DNA of 64,000 bases from Pectinophora gossypiella (GCF_024362695.1 NC_065422.1:11903534-11967533); one strand, 5' to 3'; counted from the first letter of the stretch, positions 1 to 12,299 are shown. The notes: generated from the sequence alone by a model not told the origin. Program-made: numbers and translations.

Positions 1-60
1 GGGATTCATTGCATATATGTTCATCAAACCACATAAGAAATGATGAAATGAAAACTTTAA

Positions 61-390
61 TGTTTATTAACCAGTGCAAAAAAAGATGTCTGTTACAATT
101 ATGAATCTGTTCAAGCGATTTACGAACAAAATTGTGCAATATTTGAAATAAGATACAGGCATAGGGTACCGCGATCTTTTACCGCAGTAGAAAGTACTCT
201 TTCATCTCAGGCCTTTACATCTTTATCAGATGATTCAAACAGCGTTTCTGTGGCAGCTTTTAAAATAAAAGTACTCTTTATAGATATGGAAAATATGTCT
301 GTTGATAAATTGGAATTCGAAACCCTAGAAAAACTAACAGTTCCAAAAACATTAGGAAAATTGGGTCAATGTTTAGGCGTGAATGAATAA
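61..390 (+). other. Unassigned open frame, possible terminal exon or transposon remnant
   Basis: A frame opens after a TAA at 58-60 and runs 109 codons to TAA at 388-390 with no ATG until about two thirds of the way along. The composition is protein-like: charged and polar, with ...YESVQAIYEQN..., ...HRVPRSFTAVEST... and an end ...KLGQCLGVNE. A TTTATTAACCAG stretch just before position 75 could be a splice acceptor. The arrangement ...YRHRVPRS... loosely recalls transposon-associated helix-turn-helix proteins, but I do not recognise the family. It may be a last exon cut by the window start or a decayed transposase fragment. Confidence 0.25.
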
Positions 391-447
391 CACATAGTGT
401 AGGGGTATACACCCTCACACCCCCACATACACACATCCTTACAATTT

Positions 448-580
448 AACTTGGTAAATTGGGAAGTTATCTAATTGAGAAGTTGTCGAAATGGAAAGTT
501 GTCGAATTGGGAAAAAGAATTGATCGTTTGTCCAATTGGGAAACTTGGCAAATTGAGAAAGTGGTCCAATTGAACCGGAA
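448..580 (+). repeat. Degenerate 16-17 bp tandem repeat
   Basis: The motif AATTGGGAAAGTTGTCG recurs in diverged form about eight times; AATTG/AAATG cores recur every 13-17 bases. The small ORFs here are products of the repeat, not genes. Confidence 0.6.
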
Positions 581-898
581 ACAAAAAGACAACATTCGAT
601 CTCGAAAACATTTGGTCTCAAAAACAAAATTATCACATGTGCGAGTTACCACCAAATTTTGTAATTTTTCCACAGTAATAATTTCAAAATAATAATTGTA
701 TAATGTAACGGATAATAAGATAAAAAACTTAATGATTACTCGTTGCTGAGTTTCCATGTAGTTTACAGCTTAATTTTATTTTAAGTAAGTATATCAACAT
801 AATATATGTTATAATTTTAAAATTCTTAAACTTTAATACAGTCAAATGAAGCAGTTACAGCTCTTCTTGTGATTTATTTTTTATTTTTTGGTATCTAT

Positions 899-1280
899 TG
901 GTGCTAATTCCTGTAGTATCTTATTTTATTTTAAGTTATATCTGTCATTTTCTTATCCGTCGAAAAGGAAAGGGTCATGTAATCGACAAGAGTAAAATTT
1001 ACGAAACACACGTTAATTTTAAGCAAAAATCTAAAATAACCCTATAAAAATTTACATTGGCTAATAATCCGACAGAATTGAGTTGACAGCACACGCCAAA
1101 CGGTTTGCGTACCAGCGAGATACCTTTTTGATTCGCCCGGGTTAATCATTCATTTACTCATTCTTCATAAAATTAAGAGCTGTCAATCATCCGTCCCTTT
1201 CCTTTTCGGTGGATAAGAAAATGACAGGTATAACTTAAAGTAAAATTAGGATGTAGACGCAGACGCACGAATCGGTGCCA
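899..1280. mobile_element. M1 MITE, full copy with long inverted ends
   Basis: The ends are imperfect inverted repeats: TGGTGCTAATTC on the left, and GAATCGGTGCCA on the right (which reads TGGCACCGATTC on the other strand). Inside these, about 55 bases form a strong inverted repeat (920-974 against 1195-1249) around TGTCATTTTCTTATCC and CGAAAAGGAAAGGG. There is no coding capacity. It belongs to a non-autonomous DNA transposon family with further copies at 4910 and 39088. Confidence 0.75.
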
Positions 1281-1602
1281 TCGTCCAAAAATAAACAATC
1301 TAAAGCTTTAAATGGCCTAGAATGTATAGTATTGTACATATTAAAAGTCGTTATATTTGAACTGGAACGTTGAGAAATGGAATCCGTTTTATATTAAACT
1401 AATTAATATCCTACGTTAGCGCCAGGTGTCCTTCAGTTACGGTACAATTGTTAAATCCGACATTCTCTTCAAAGCCAATTAAGGGCTTTAATCAAATTCC
1501 TGAAATTGATATTTTCCGTATTCATTGTAGCCGTACAATGAAAGAAGTAGTCGTTTTCTTGTGCAATTATAGTTAAGTTTTTTTTTATCCTTTAGGTGCA
1601 TA

Positions 1603-1715
1603 ATGTCCATTTTGCAAAATGTCCAGTGGTGAAAAAATTACCAGTTTGCATAATGTCCAGTGTGCAAAATGTCTAGTTTGCAAAATGTCCAGTTTGCAAA
1701 AAGTCCAGTTCGCAA
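1603..1715 (+). repeat. 16-bp minisatellite (TGCAAAATGTCCAGTT)n
   Basis: About seven imperfect units of TGCAAAATGTCCAGTT occur in head-to-tail order, with variants TGCATAATGTCC and TGCAAAAAGTCC. No coding sense is apparent. Confidence 0.75.
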
Positions 1716-2002
1716 TCTCCGCCTGTTCAACAAGACAAAAACCTATGTTTGTTAAAATATTTAATTCTCATCGTAAGTGACTATGTATAGTTTGTTTTTT
1801 ATGAGAATAAAGCTCTTTAAACTGAGATTTTCTCCGAAAAAAAAATTCACTTTGACTGCCACATGTACATGACTTTACTGTACTCTAATACAGCAACCCG
1901 GCTGGGAGCAATTTATCTTAATAACCAGTGATGGGATACTGTGACCACATCTAACTAGTACCTAAATAGTATGTCAATCAGCTACCTATTATTAAGGAAC
2001 AA

Positions 2003-2325
2003 CGGCCTCCGTGGTCCAGTGGTTGAGCGGTGTGCTCACGATCCGGAGGTCCCGGGTTCGAAACCCGGTGGGGACATATCACAAAAAATCACTTTGTGAT
2101 TCCTAGTTTGGATAGGACATTGCAGGCTGATCACCTGATTGTCCAAAAAGTAAAAAGATCCGTGCTTCGGAAGGCATGTTAAGCCGTTGGTCCCGGTTAT
2201 TACTTACTGATGTAAGTACGTAGTCGTTACATGAGTCATGTCAGGGGCCTATGGCGGCTCAGTAATAACCCTAACACCAGGGTTGATGGGGTTGGTAATT
2301 CACCTCACAATCCACACGACAGAAG
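2003..2325 (+). mobile_element. SINE-A, full copy with 9-bp target duplication
   Basis: The tRNA-derived head starts GGCCTCCGTGGTCCAGTGG (RNA polymerase III box A TGGTCCAGTGG) and has a box B GGGTTCGAAACCC. A body follows with CCGTGCTTCGGAAGGCA and a tail ending CACACGACAGAAGAAG. AAGGAACAA occurs at both 1994-2002 and 2326-2334, a clean target-site duplication that fixes the ends and shows retrotransposition. The tRNA-like head is not a functional tRNA gene because it continues into the SINE body. Confidence 0.88.
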
Positions 2326-2394
2326 AAGGAACAAGTTAAGTTCCAATATGATATTAACTGCATTATGATTGAGAAACGTACCTAAACTAGAATT

Positions 2395-2492
2395 ACATGC
2401 TCAGCGGCACATTACCGAGATATGCATTTTCGGAGGTATGTGACCTAACCTGTATTGGGCTGGTTTTCCCTTCGCGAGGGAACTAGATGACC
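2395..2492 (+). mobile_element. F-family SINE tail fragment
   Basis: It contains the block with TTTTCGGAGGTATGTGACC and GGCTGGTTTTCCCTTCGCG, which recurs at 4160 and 23850. It is truncated at both ends. Confidence 0.55.
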
Positions 2493-2499
2493 TTTTGTA

Positions 2500-3394
2500 G
2501 TCCATATTCAATATTTTATTTAGTAAGTCTTTTGTTTTAATTCATTAACAATTTTTAAAATCCGAATCTGATTATTCTTATAAATTATACGAAAACAAAC
2601 AATCAACTAAGGATTATCTACTATGAGCTAAAATCGCCATTTTTGTACATCAAACGCTGTTTTGAGCGTTGAGTAGCAGATACGTAATACTAGGTTGTAG
2701 TACGTCGCTATCACGTGTTCCGTATTAGAATTAATCAGGCGAGGTGCATTAATCGCACCTTTTAATTTCGCAAGAGATTAAAAGTGCAATACATTTTTCT
2801 ACAGGAAAGGCGATAAGCGGTTTTTAATGTGTTTCCGATGCCATCGTCCTTTATCATGCTTTTTATCCGCGAGATAAAGAACGATTAAATTAAATTTTAC
2901 GCTGTTTGTGTTATTACTCCAGAAAGGGTACGTATTATGGAGTCAGCTTTTTTATGCGGTTGGTATTTATGACGTAGGTAATTTTTATCTGTTTGTAAAA
3001 TGGAACAGGTATTAACGGATAAAGTGGTTTTTTTTAAACGTAAAATACAAACACTTATTTGTTCTTATCCTCTCATGTACGAGTAGTAGATGGATGCTAT
3101 ATTAAAGAAAAGAAAAGAAAAAAAGTATTGTTGTGTCACCTAGAAGTTATGGACAAACCTGTTTTTTTTTACGGATGCTATTGATTGTCAATCTGCCCTT
3201 TCAGCCAATAGGGGAATCCAGCTGAATTATAAGGTAGGCAACATCAGATTCTGTCTTTTGTTACTGTAATCAACTATATAAATAAAATAACATAACATTA
3301 CATAATACCTATCCCCATATACCTAATACTAATAATAAAATCTGTACAGAAATGAATAATAAATGCGAATATTATCAATGTTAAGCTGACAGCC
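2500..3394. other. Intergenic, no gene seen
   Basis: AT-rich sequence with stops in all frames. A short (AAAGA)n-like purine run lies near 3100-3125. I see no gene, RNA or clear repeat. Confidence 0.5.
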
Positions 3395-3485
3395 GATGTT
3401 GGTCAGACAGGCAGTCGCTTCTGTAAAAAATCGGACCTTTCAAATCTTCAATTTCGGTAAGTAGACCCCGTGAACATATTAGGAT
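3395..3485 (+). mobile_element. F-family SINE tail fragment
   Basis: CAGGCAGTCGCTTCTGTAAAAA followed by a GGACCT...CCCCGTGAACA-type end, as at 4250 and 18280. This is only the 3' end of the family. Confidence 0.5.
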
Positions 3486-4149
3486 AACGCGACATAGATC
3501 AATGTTAAGCTGAACAACATCTGTGATCTCCATTTCACAGAAATTCCGTCAAAACATACTAAAAATAACCACATATCCTTAGGTCAATTTCTTGGAATAG
3601 CTTTTTTATACCATTCAATCACATGTGCGCAAATATCACCTTACACAAAGACTCCCAAATCAATCTTCTCACACATTTCACTCGCTTCCGAGCTCAAACA
3701 CAATCCCAATACAATAACTGAGATGGGAAGAAAGCCACTGGTTCTTCCCTAAATCCCATTAACTAGTGAAAGATATCAGGAACAAAAGCTAAGCTCCCTT
3801 ATCGCCTGTTTCCTGCGGTATTTGGTCAGAGAACGTTTAGTATTAACCTTATTCGGCACAAAGGTAATCGGATACATTTTATTTGTTCCGACGCACAGCT
3901 AGCCGCAAATGTGTTGACAAACATGGGAGGAAATGAGAAATAGTCATACGACTGGTTTCCGTGGAGCTAGGAGACTATAGAAGGAATAAATAATGTGATA
4001 AATATATTAAACCAAAATTTTGATAAATCTAGATAATTAAGCAACTAAGTAATGATCATAACCGTCAACAAATTATCATTGAAATGTATACATATTTTAT
4101 CAAGGCACTACCATTAAGAATATTAGAAGTTATATTTATGGAAATGATT

Positions 4150-4340
4150 ATCACGTGCTCAGGAAACCCACATTCCCGAGAAATGTATTTTCGGAGGTAT
4201 GTGACTTAACCTGTATCGGGCTGGATTTCCCTTCGCGGGATGGAACATCAGACAGGCAGTCGCTTCTGTAAAAACCGGACCTGTTAAATCTTAAGGTTAG
4301 GTTAGCGTACCCCGTGAAAAACGGAATAATGCTGATTACT
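4150..4340 (+). mobile_element. F-family SINE, body and tail
   Basis: The body block (TATTTTCGGAGGTATGTGAC) is joined to the tail block (CAGGCAGTCGCTTCTGTAAAAACC), showing that these two blocks belong to one family. The tRNA-like head is missing. Confidence 0.6.
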
Positions 4341-4909
4341 TTATGGAAATGAAATTCGCCACAAGTTAAAAGTTTCCTTTTTTATTCTTAGTTGCTCGGG
4401 CACTTGATGTTATGTTTTCATTATATATGTTTTTTCATTATTTACATTTATTGATTGCAAACCAATAATCACTCTTATCTGATAGCTAAAATTATAAAAG
4501 ACAAAAATGCGCTCACTGTTTTAAGCAAATCAATTTCGTCCATTTTCAGTCTCTACAATACATATTCGGTTCCATAACGCTTACCAGGAAATTGATTCGC
4601 TTGCATTCAATTTGGACATATCAACGTACTGCACTTGATGTGAAATTCGAATGTTATAGGTACTTGTAATGAACGATGTAGTATTTAATATGAATTTGGA
4701 ATACCAACAACGAATTGAAATATCTCATGTGCACCTTTATTGCCTACGGGAATTAAATAGTCAATATCATGGTATAAGAAGACCAGGTATGCTCAATCCT
4801 ATGACAAGCCACCATTGCTAGCCCACTGATGACGTAAGTGTTACCATTAAATTGGTATCTTCAACATTATAAGGACGTAAATTTTATTATTGAAAATTAA
4901 GTGAATTAC

Positions 4910-5050
4910 TGGTGCTAATTCCTGTAAATACCATCTAATTTTATTTTAAGTTATATCTGTCATTTTCTTATCCGCCGAAAAGGAAAGGGACGGGTAATCG
5001 ACAAGCATAAAATTTATGGAACACACGTCAATTTTAAGCACAAATCTAAA
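4910..5050. mobile_element. M1 MITE, left half only
   Basis: It matches the left 140 bases of the copy at 899, including TGTCATTTTCTTATCC and CGAAAAGGAAAGGGACGGG. The right inverted arm is absent, so it is a truncated copy. Confidence 0.65.
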
Positions 5051-5510
5051 CCATTACAATGTGACATTTCCAAACTTGAAAGCTAAATTAATGACTAATT
5101 ATAAGTTAACACGGCATGCAATTTTTGGAAAAAATGTGGAAATGATTGTGGAAAATATGTGGAAATAACAGTCGCATGAACCAAATTATGGACTTATAAA
5201 AAATTAGGGTTTTGCATGGATATGGATTATGGAACATTATTTTTGTTTAAATTAAGTGACATACAGAGCTTTTTAATGTGACTTATTTTAAATGCCCTAC
5301 TACTTACTTGGCCGGAAAATGGGGAACGCTGATGGTGGACAAATGATACATAATGAGGTGGCGCGACCAGCAAAATTGTGCAGTATCTTGTAGTACCGAA
5401 ACTTAATTTCTGTTCGTTGGTGTTTACTAAATACTTAAATTCTGTCATTGGTCCTTATTTGCTTATTTGTATTTATATAATTATATAAGAATAAGAATAT
5501 ATATATATAT

Positions 5511-5740
5511 ACAGGGTGTTAGTGACATCGTAACGAAAACTTTGAGGGATGATTCAGACCATGATTCTGAGTTGACATCAAGTGGAATTTTCCGTCGCAA
5601 AAGTATGGATAGGAAAATAATTAAAAAAAAAACAAAAAAAATTCATGAATTTTTTGACAGGAAATTCCACTTGATATCAACTCAGAATCATGGTCTGAAT
5701 CATCCCCCTCAATATTCGTTACGGTGTTACTAACACCCAT
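5511..5740. mobile_element. M2 fold-back MITE, full copy
   Basis: CAGGGTGTTAGTGACATCGT at the left is mirrored by ACGGTGTTACTAACACCC at the right. The arms remain complementary for about 80 bases (for example AAGTGGAATTTTC against GAAATTCCACTT), leaving an A-rich spacer of about 60 bases. Transcribed, it would form a long hairpin. There is no coding capacity; the ORFs across it on both strands are mirror images from the arms. Confidence 0.75.
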
Positions 5741-5770
5741 ACCTACTTGTATGGCTACCATATGTACTTG

Positions 5771-5935
5771 TACGGGGTGTAAGTGACATCGTAACGAATA
5801 CTGAGAGGGATGATTCAGCTGATTATTCTGAGTTAATATCAAGTGGAATTTTCCATCGCAAAAGTATAGAATTGAAAATAATTTAAAAAAACTAAAAAAA
5901 AATACATGATTTTTTTTTATATATATATATATATT
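5771..5935. mobile_element. M2 MITE, left arm only
   Basis: A second copy starts ACGGGGTGTAAGTGACATCGT 30 bases after the full copy. It runs through the left arm and A-rich spacer and ends in an (AT)n tract at about 5923-5935. The right arm is lost. Confidence 0.6.
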
Positions 5936-5939
5936 CATT

Positions 5940-8235
5940 TCTTTGTCAATCTATTGATGGTCCGATAGATCCGTTATCTACGGTCTCAGAACCTGAGGTC
6001 TAATCATGTAACGGAGTCTAATTTTGTTTAACAAATAGAAATCCTATCCCGTTTAATTGAAACTATCATAGAATAGGGTCCTATCTAATAAGATAAAAAC
6101 TAAGTTACAATAGCAAGAGAAGATATTTTATGTTCCGTAAAAAATAAGGATACTGTTGTAACATCAAGAATCTTGCCATCATTAACACAGTAAATTTACT
6201 TCTCAGTAACAATACCCTAGATTGCCGAAGAAATGTCTTTGATATAGCGGGTATCAGCGACATATCGTGTCAATAAATAATATCACAGTTGGTAACCACA
6301 CTGACTAACGATCGCGGCAGCCGGCTTGATCGCGCAGGTGACACAAAATTGATAACCGTAACGTCACACGGAAAAATTGTGCTCCTCTATCATAAATAAC
6401 AGGCTTGGTAGTTTAGCTCCGTGATATCGCAGAATAACCCTATTTCTCTTAGACTTGAGATGTAGTATTGAATAATACTTTGGTCAAAATACAATGAAGA
6501 TGATAAGAGTAAATGAAGACCATAATGTCTTCATGCTTTAATGTTGATTGAACTTTAGATTTCGATGACCTTGGCTTCTTTGTAACAGCACTAAATAATA
6601 ACATCAAAAGTGATGTGAAAAAATCAATGTCGACCACCGATATCAAGTGTTAATAAAAGAAAGAACCATTGATGAACATGCATGATCATCAATAATTAAC
6701 AAGACTATAATAATAAAATTCATACAAGTAGTGCCTTTCAGATGAAAACTGACATTAACTTATCGTGAAATAAATTTTTGATAATAAAAAAGCGGCAAAT
6801 AAGAGAGAACGCTGTCTTAACTGGGAAGAAGAAGAAAAGGCACTTATGAACTAAACTTTATATTTTTGTGCCCTCTTATTGAATTACAAAATAACAGCCT
6901 CCCGTAATTGAAATCAAGGATTTGAGTACAAATACAAATAAGACTTGGACTGCTATCGCAGAAAACAAAATTAAAGAACGCAGTGAGAACAACAACCAGC
7001 GACCTAAACTTCTGAAAATCTAAGGTAACGTGCGCCTCCAGGCGCTATTGTGATGCTTATCTGGTAATTAACGTCTTCACCATGGTCTTGTCATCTTGTT
7101 TTCTTGGAACGGAGTTAGTTAATTGGGTTATCTATCTTTTTAAGGGTTCCAAACCTAAAAGGGAAACGGGATTGATACATGATGTTTTTCACTTAAAACA
7201 TCGTAAGTAATAAGAAATAAAATTAAATATTTATTTTAATAAATTCAGTTGCTGCTTGTTTTAAAAATATTTATTTCGACTGTAGCGCACAATTTTGAAT
7301 TCCTCACCATTTATGAAAGTATGAAGTACATCAGACACTGGAGGCGGAAATAAATCTAAGGAATAATAAACTTGTTATTTAACGTGTACCATAAAGTAAT
7401 GGCTTGCTTCATACTACACGCTTAATTTTGTTATTTCAGTTGTGTTCTTGTGGGTTTGTCCCGGATGACATTAATTAAAGTAGGTACATGGCCGAACAAA
7501 TGAGAAGCACCAAGGACCCTTACTCGGTACAGTGGGAAAACAGAAACAAACCAAAACATCACTAACGCGGGATAAGACAAACGTCACAGCTAGTGTTGAC
7601 AATAAGCGTGCAATAACGCGGGGAAACGGTGCGACCACCCGGAAATTGGGCGACGTGACGAGAGTTACGCGTGTGCGAAAGAAATAAATCCTATTACGAG
7701 TGTCAGCGACAAGCCGAATGCTTTAATCAACAAAAACCTTATTTAGCTGTAAGTACTAAATAGTTATTTTAGAAAAAAAAAAGTAAAGAATAACAAACTT
7801 ACCAATTCATAATCCAATAACATAATACATACCAACATAATTATATTAACACAGCCAACAATCGTGAGTACCTCACCATTTACAAAAACATGAAGTATTT
7901 CAGACACACTTAAGCAAGAAGCAAAATATCTCAGAAATAATAAACGTAAAAAATAATAATTTTCCACGACGTTCGCGTTATGGCAAGCAGAAAAGTTTGT
8001 TTCCACATTATACGGTATAAAAACCCGTTCAGAATGAATTATCGGAATGATATCATTGAATAGCAATATAAGCTCACGCGAAATAAAGAACAAAATTGAA
8101 CGTAAGGAATATTAGAAAAAACATTAGATTTAGAAATAAGATGTGTAATTAATGACAAATTGGTAAGAGGACACATTAGAAAATGTGGCAGCAAAACAAT
8201 ACCTGTTCAAATCATTTGTTTATGATGCTGGAATG
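5940..8235. other. Intergenic, no gene seen
   Basis: Largely unique AT-rich DNA without a convincing frame or splice-bounded exon. The only repeat recognised is a weak D-family scrap near 7488-7540 (GGCCGAACAAATGAGAAGC). Confidence 0.45.
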
Positions 8236-8239
8236 GAAG

Positions 8240-8345
8240 ATCAGAATCAATTATTCAACGTTACCATAGGTCAATTTATCATTTATTAATGTTACATCAT
8301 TTCGCAAATTGTAATGGCTGAGGAGAAGAAGTCACTAGAGACAAA
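8240..8345 (+). mobile_element. C-related repeat fragment
   Basis: It shares TCAGAATCA, CATTTCGCAA and TGAGGAGAAGAAG with the stretch at 12300-12440, in the same order. It looks like the 3' part of a degraded retroelement. Confidence 0.4.
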
Positions 8346-8419
8346 GAATGTAAACATTCAACTGCTTATCGAAACGGACATGTCCAACTCTACAAAAATC
8401 TGTGATAGCTCGGATGTGA

Positions 8420-8642
8420 TAGTACTTACAGAGAACGTGTGACTTAGATTGTAGTCACTGTTTCGAAATCCGCATACAACTGAATTCGACTTTATGAGTT
8501 TACCTCTATAATTGATATCACATGGTTTCCAGGATTTGCCACTTATACGCAGGGAACTTACATGCTGGCGAGGAGTGGGTGTACTATAGACCTCTGCCTA
8601 CCCCTTCGGGAATACAGGCGTCATGCTATGTTATGTTACAAC
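8420..8642 (+). mobile_element. B-family SINE, body and tail
   Basis: It contains CTGAATTCGACTTTATGAG, CACATGGTTTCCAGGATTTG, GGCGAGGAGTGGGTGTACTA and CTCTGCCTACCCCTTCGGGA in the order seen in five other copies. The tRNA-like head is degraded. Confidence 0.65.
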
Positions 8643-8649
8643 CAACAGA

Positions 8650-10325
8650 AAGATTGTCACCATAAAATGAACAGAAATGAATGTCAATTTGCAACAATTC
8701 TATCAGCAATACTAATCAATGCAAATTAAAGGAGTAAGCATAAGAAATTACGACATTATTCTGGTTGATGCAGGTAAAGTTCCAAACTAAGCAGCATTGC
8801 TCGGGAATAGTGGAACGTGTATATCCTTTGAATTATGACCCTCTCACTCCGCACTTGGACCTGTGCCATACTATATTGATTGCCACTTCGAAATTTTCAA
8901 ATTTGAAATATGACGTGTGAAAATTTGGGGGCGAAAATGGAGGAGTTTCAAGTGGTTCCAGGTTTTCGGAAAATGTGTTTACTTACTTGAGTATTGAATA
9001 CATATCTTACATATTTTCTGTTGTTATCTGCTTTATCTGATTTACTTTGTGTTGCATTTTATTTTTATCTGGTTTAGCTTTTTTATTGTGATTTATTTAC
9101 TGTCGATTTTCCTTGAAAAGCGTTTGTTTGTTGGGCGAGTTTGTGTTGGATAGATTGAGTACTGAACGGTCTGCATTTAAAGGCTGATTTTATGCATCAT
9201 TTCATTTATTTTTGTCCTTTGTCTACAATACACTGACTTACAATGTTTCCAATTAAAGTCTAACCCTTTAATCTTCAGGAACAAAAAGTAAACGTGCCAG
9301 ACATAACCTTACACAGTTTCCTTCGAAAAGAGGACAAAGGTTCAAGCCTCCACATTGTCTGCGAGACAAAACAGAAATGCTCCAGAAAGCTGCAGGCAAA
9401 CTTTGTGACAAAGCACAAACAATAGCTAGTCACAATTCTTATTGGACTGCGACTTGAAGACGAATAAACAAAATGACCATTTTAATATTCAAGACATATA
9501 AAGTTAAAGCGTTAAAAGTTTTCTTTGGCAACCGGTCGGATATCGGTTACATCATAGGTCGTAATATAAAGAGTATAAACTCGCCTTATATTGAAAAGCA
9601 TGTAGGTGCATAAATTCCGTTTTGAATTTCATTCGGATGTAATTTTTATTAAGAAAACTTCGCAATATACTCGCTAGATGCGATCCAGGTAAAAAATTGC
9701 CCGGAATGATTAAATTTAATGAAATGGAGGTTTTATTGAAAAAAAATATTACATCGGAATGCGTTTATTCAGAAAGGTTTATAAAATTTCACTATAAGAC
9801 GACAATATGCGCTGCTTCTCTTCAGCTATTGTCATTTGGTTACCAAATAATGAAAAGGATAGAGTTGTAGGAGTCAAACTAAAATGTTTTCTACAGTAAA
9901 TTTATGAAGATACTAATCGATTTTCAATTGTTTAGCTACGAGTATAATGATACTGTCATAAACCAGACAGATGTCACGATGAGACAAACAAAATCACGCC
10001 TACTGTTGAGCCGAATAATAACAATGATGATGTATTTATCATAATTCTCGTGTTTTTTAAATGCTATGGAATATGTGGAATTTCTACGAATTCCTAGAAG
10101 GAACTAAGAAAATAGAAAGAACTAAGGAACAGAAAGGTAAATTCTCCGTTGCAAATCACCCTTGCTACAATGTTGGGCAATGAGTTCGTAACTAGATAAA
10201 AGCACGCCGTTTTTTCATTTCCAATATTTATAAGTATGAACCCTACCTACTATATTTTTTGTTTTGCATTTTTTACAAATTACTACCGGATCTAAACAAA
10301 TTATTATTATTGCCAATCATTATTC
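8650..10325. other. Intergenic, no gene seen
   Basis: AT-rich, with no frame of gene quality and no repeat shared with the rest of the window. Confidence 0.45.
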
Positions 10326-10327
10326 TT

Positions 10328-10400
10328 CTCTTCTTCTATCGTGTGGGTTGTGAGGTGGATTACCCTGGTGTCAGGGTTGATGGGATGGGGCATCATTATT
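10328..10400 (-). mobile_element. SINE-A tail fragment
   Basis: TCTTCTATCGTGTGGGTTGTG and CCTGGTGTCAGGGTTGATGG are SINE-A tail pieces, the first read antisense. The small + ORF at 10341 is a by-product of this repeat. Confidence 0.5.
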
Positions 10401-11104
10401 GAGCCGCCAAATTTATTATTGTTATGTCGTTACCATATCTCGGGCCCTTGGAGTCCCGGACTTTTGGAAAGCATGCGTGGGGCTAAGCCAACACGTCATA
10501 AAGGCCTTTTAACCTTGTCATGCCGAGATTCCAGATACAATAATTAAACAATGGAATTTGTATTTTTAAAGAACATTCGATCTTACGACTTTTAGACAAT
10601 TATTAATAAGTATCTCATTATTATTATTTTAAATTTTAGTTAAAAATAATCGAATGTTACACGCAATGCATTTATTGTCACAACATATTATTATCAAAAC
10701 GACAGAGCTACGTACATAACCAAACAATCTAGAACAATCGACGTGCAGCCACAACTGGTGCTAAATTGGGTAACAAATGTTATTAACGACAATGCACACA
10801 ATATGCCGTTTCGACACACATGTTGACATGCGTTCTATTTGTGGGCTCGCGTTTGAGTGGCTCCATATTAGGATATATTATGTAAAGGTAAAATTAAATG
10901 AAATGATTGTGGCGTCATTCTATTGGGATGCTCTTACACGATTTTATTCATTAAATGGGTACAAATCACAGATAGTGTATCAATGTGATCCGTTTGTTTC
11001 TCCTTAGACCACACCACCGTTCGAAATTCACACCGGTCGCGAGGCCACTGTGAATAATGATGACATCTGATGTTTTCTTACGACGTTTTCATGAATTCAA
11101 AAAT

Positions 11105-11190
11105 CATTGGCTTAAAGCCCGTGCTGAATTTGAACCTGCGACCAAATCTTCGACCAAATCAAGCGTTCTTTCAACTAATGAAACCAGTAA
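11105..11190 (-). mobile_element. tRNA-like SINE head fragment
   Basis: Read on the - strand, GGTCGCAGGTTCAAATTCAG recalls the box B region of the SINE heads at 23760 and 30185. Box A is poorly kept, so this is not a tRNA gene. Confidence 0.35.
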
Positions 11191-11209
11191 GTACACATAG
11201 AAATGATGT

Positions 11210-12290
11210 TCTCTCATTTCTGGTGTACATTATTGAAAGGTAGTGCCACCTTGCATACTATCATTGTGTAAACGATCCACGAACATTTTTATATGAATTT
11301 TATACTTTTTATAAATTATATACAATCTCCTTGGTTTATAAGAATTTCTATGTTTTATTCTTCTATAAGGTGTGATTGTCTTTTGTTTTTTCTCTTCAAT
11401 TTTATCTCTCTAAGAACGGTCGTTGATTTTAAGTTATTTTTATTTTCGTTTTTATTTTTGTATTTTCCTTTTCATTTATTTAGTAAAAGTGATATTCGTT
11501 TAGTTTCCTTTTTATTTCCGCCCACTCGCTACCGAACATTTACACATTAAAAGTAATGATAAAAATGTAGTCTGACCACAAACCACAAAAGCAATAAGAA
11601 CTTACTAAACCAATTACTCTTCCTGGCCTAGACACAACCCACAAAATATCCCCGACTTTCAGTATTCCTTTGGGGCTAAAAGCACCCAAAATGGCCGGAA
11701 TCCTTATGAGTTCCTTTAGTGTAAAAAATAGCGGAATGCCTAGCAATGGCGGCCAATCTCCCGACGTCCAGGATGCCATTACGCACCATAATGACGTCAT
11801 AAAATAAACAGCGATGCCACTATCGGTCACCGGACACATTCGCAATTCGGTAACACGGGGCCGGAACAAGGTTCGAGAGCAAAAAAAAAGGCCAAACATT
11901 TTTTTTAATTTTGATTCTTAATTTAAAACTGCTTACTATTGGCACCAGCACGTTATTCCACCGATAGCAGAAAGTGATTCTCATGGTACAAAATAAACAA
12001 CTGGCATTGGTTGTCGATAGGAGCAACAGATTAGAAGGTTGTGTGATTGTATGAGATATTTACATAAATTGAATTATTCCGTGCCATTGGGGGTGTTTAT
12101 TAGGATTTTGGTCTTGTCATTATTATAGATTATGGTATTGCGTTATTTTGATTAGTTTCACCACAGCTGAAATTGAATGGATTCCTGAGAAACTCAATAA
12201 AATATTAGAGAACGTAATAAATAAGTCATCGGTGCAGAAGTTTATAATATTGTATTCATGACACTTGCGCATTAACTAAAATGTATATTG
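11210..12290. other. Intergenic, one medium ORF of doubtful meaning
   Basis: A 119-codon - strand frame (11540-11899) is present, but the + strand over the same bases is also open for some 60 codons and no family is recognisable. It may be retroelement debris. No splice pattern ties it to a gene. Confidence 0.3.
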
Positions 12291-12299
12291 TACCTACAA

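Noticed and set aside
2003..2075. tRNA gene
   Set aside because: Box A and B are present, but the sequence continues into a SINE body with a 9-bp target duplication; the same head recurs many times with the same body.
11540..11899. 119-codon - strand ORF
   Set aside because: The opposite strand is also open for much of the length, no family is recognised, and no splice or poly(A) context supports it.
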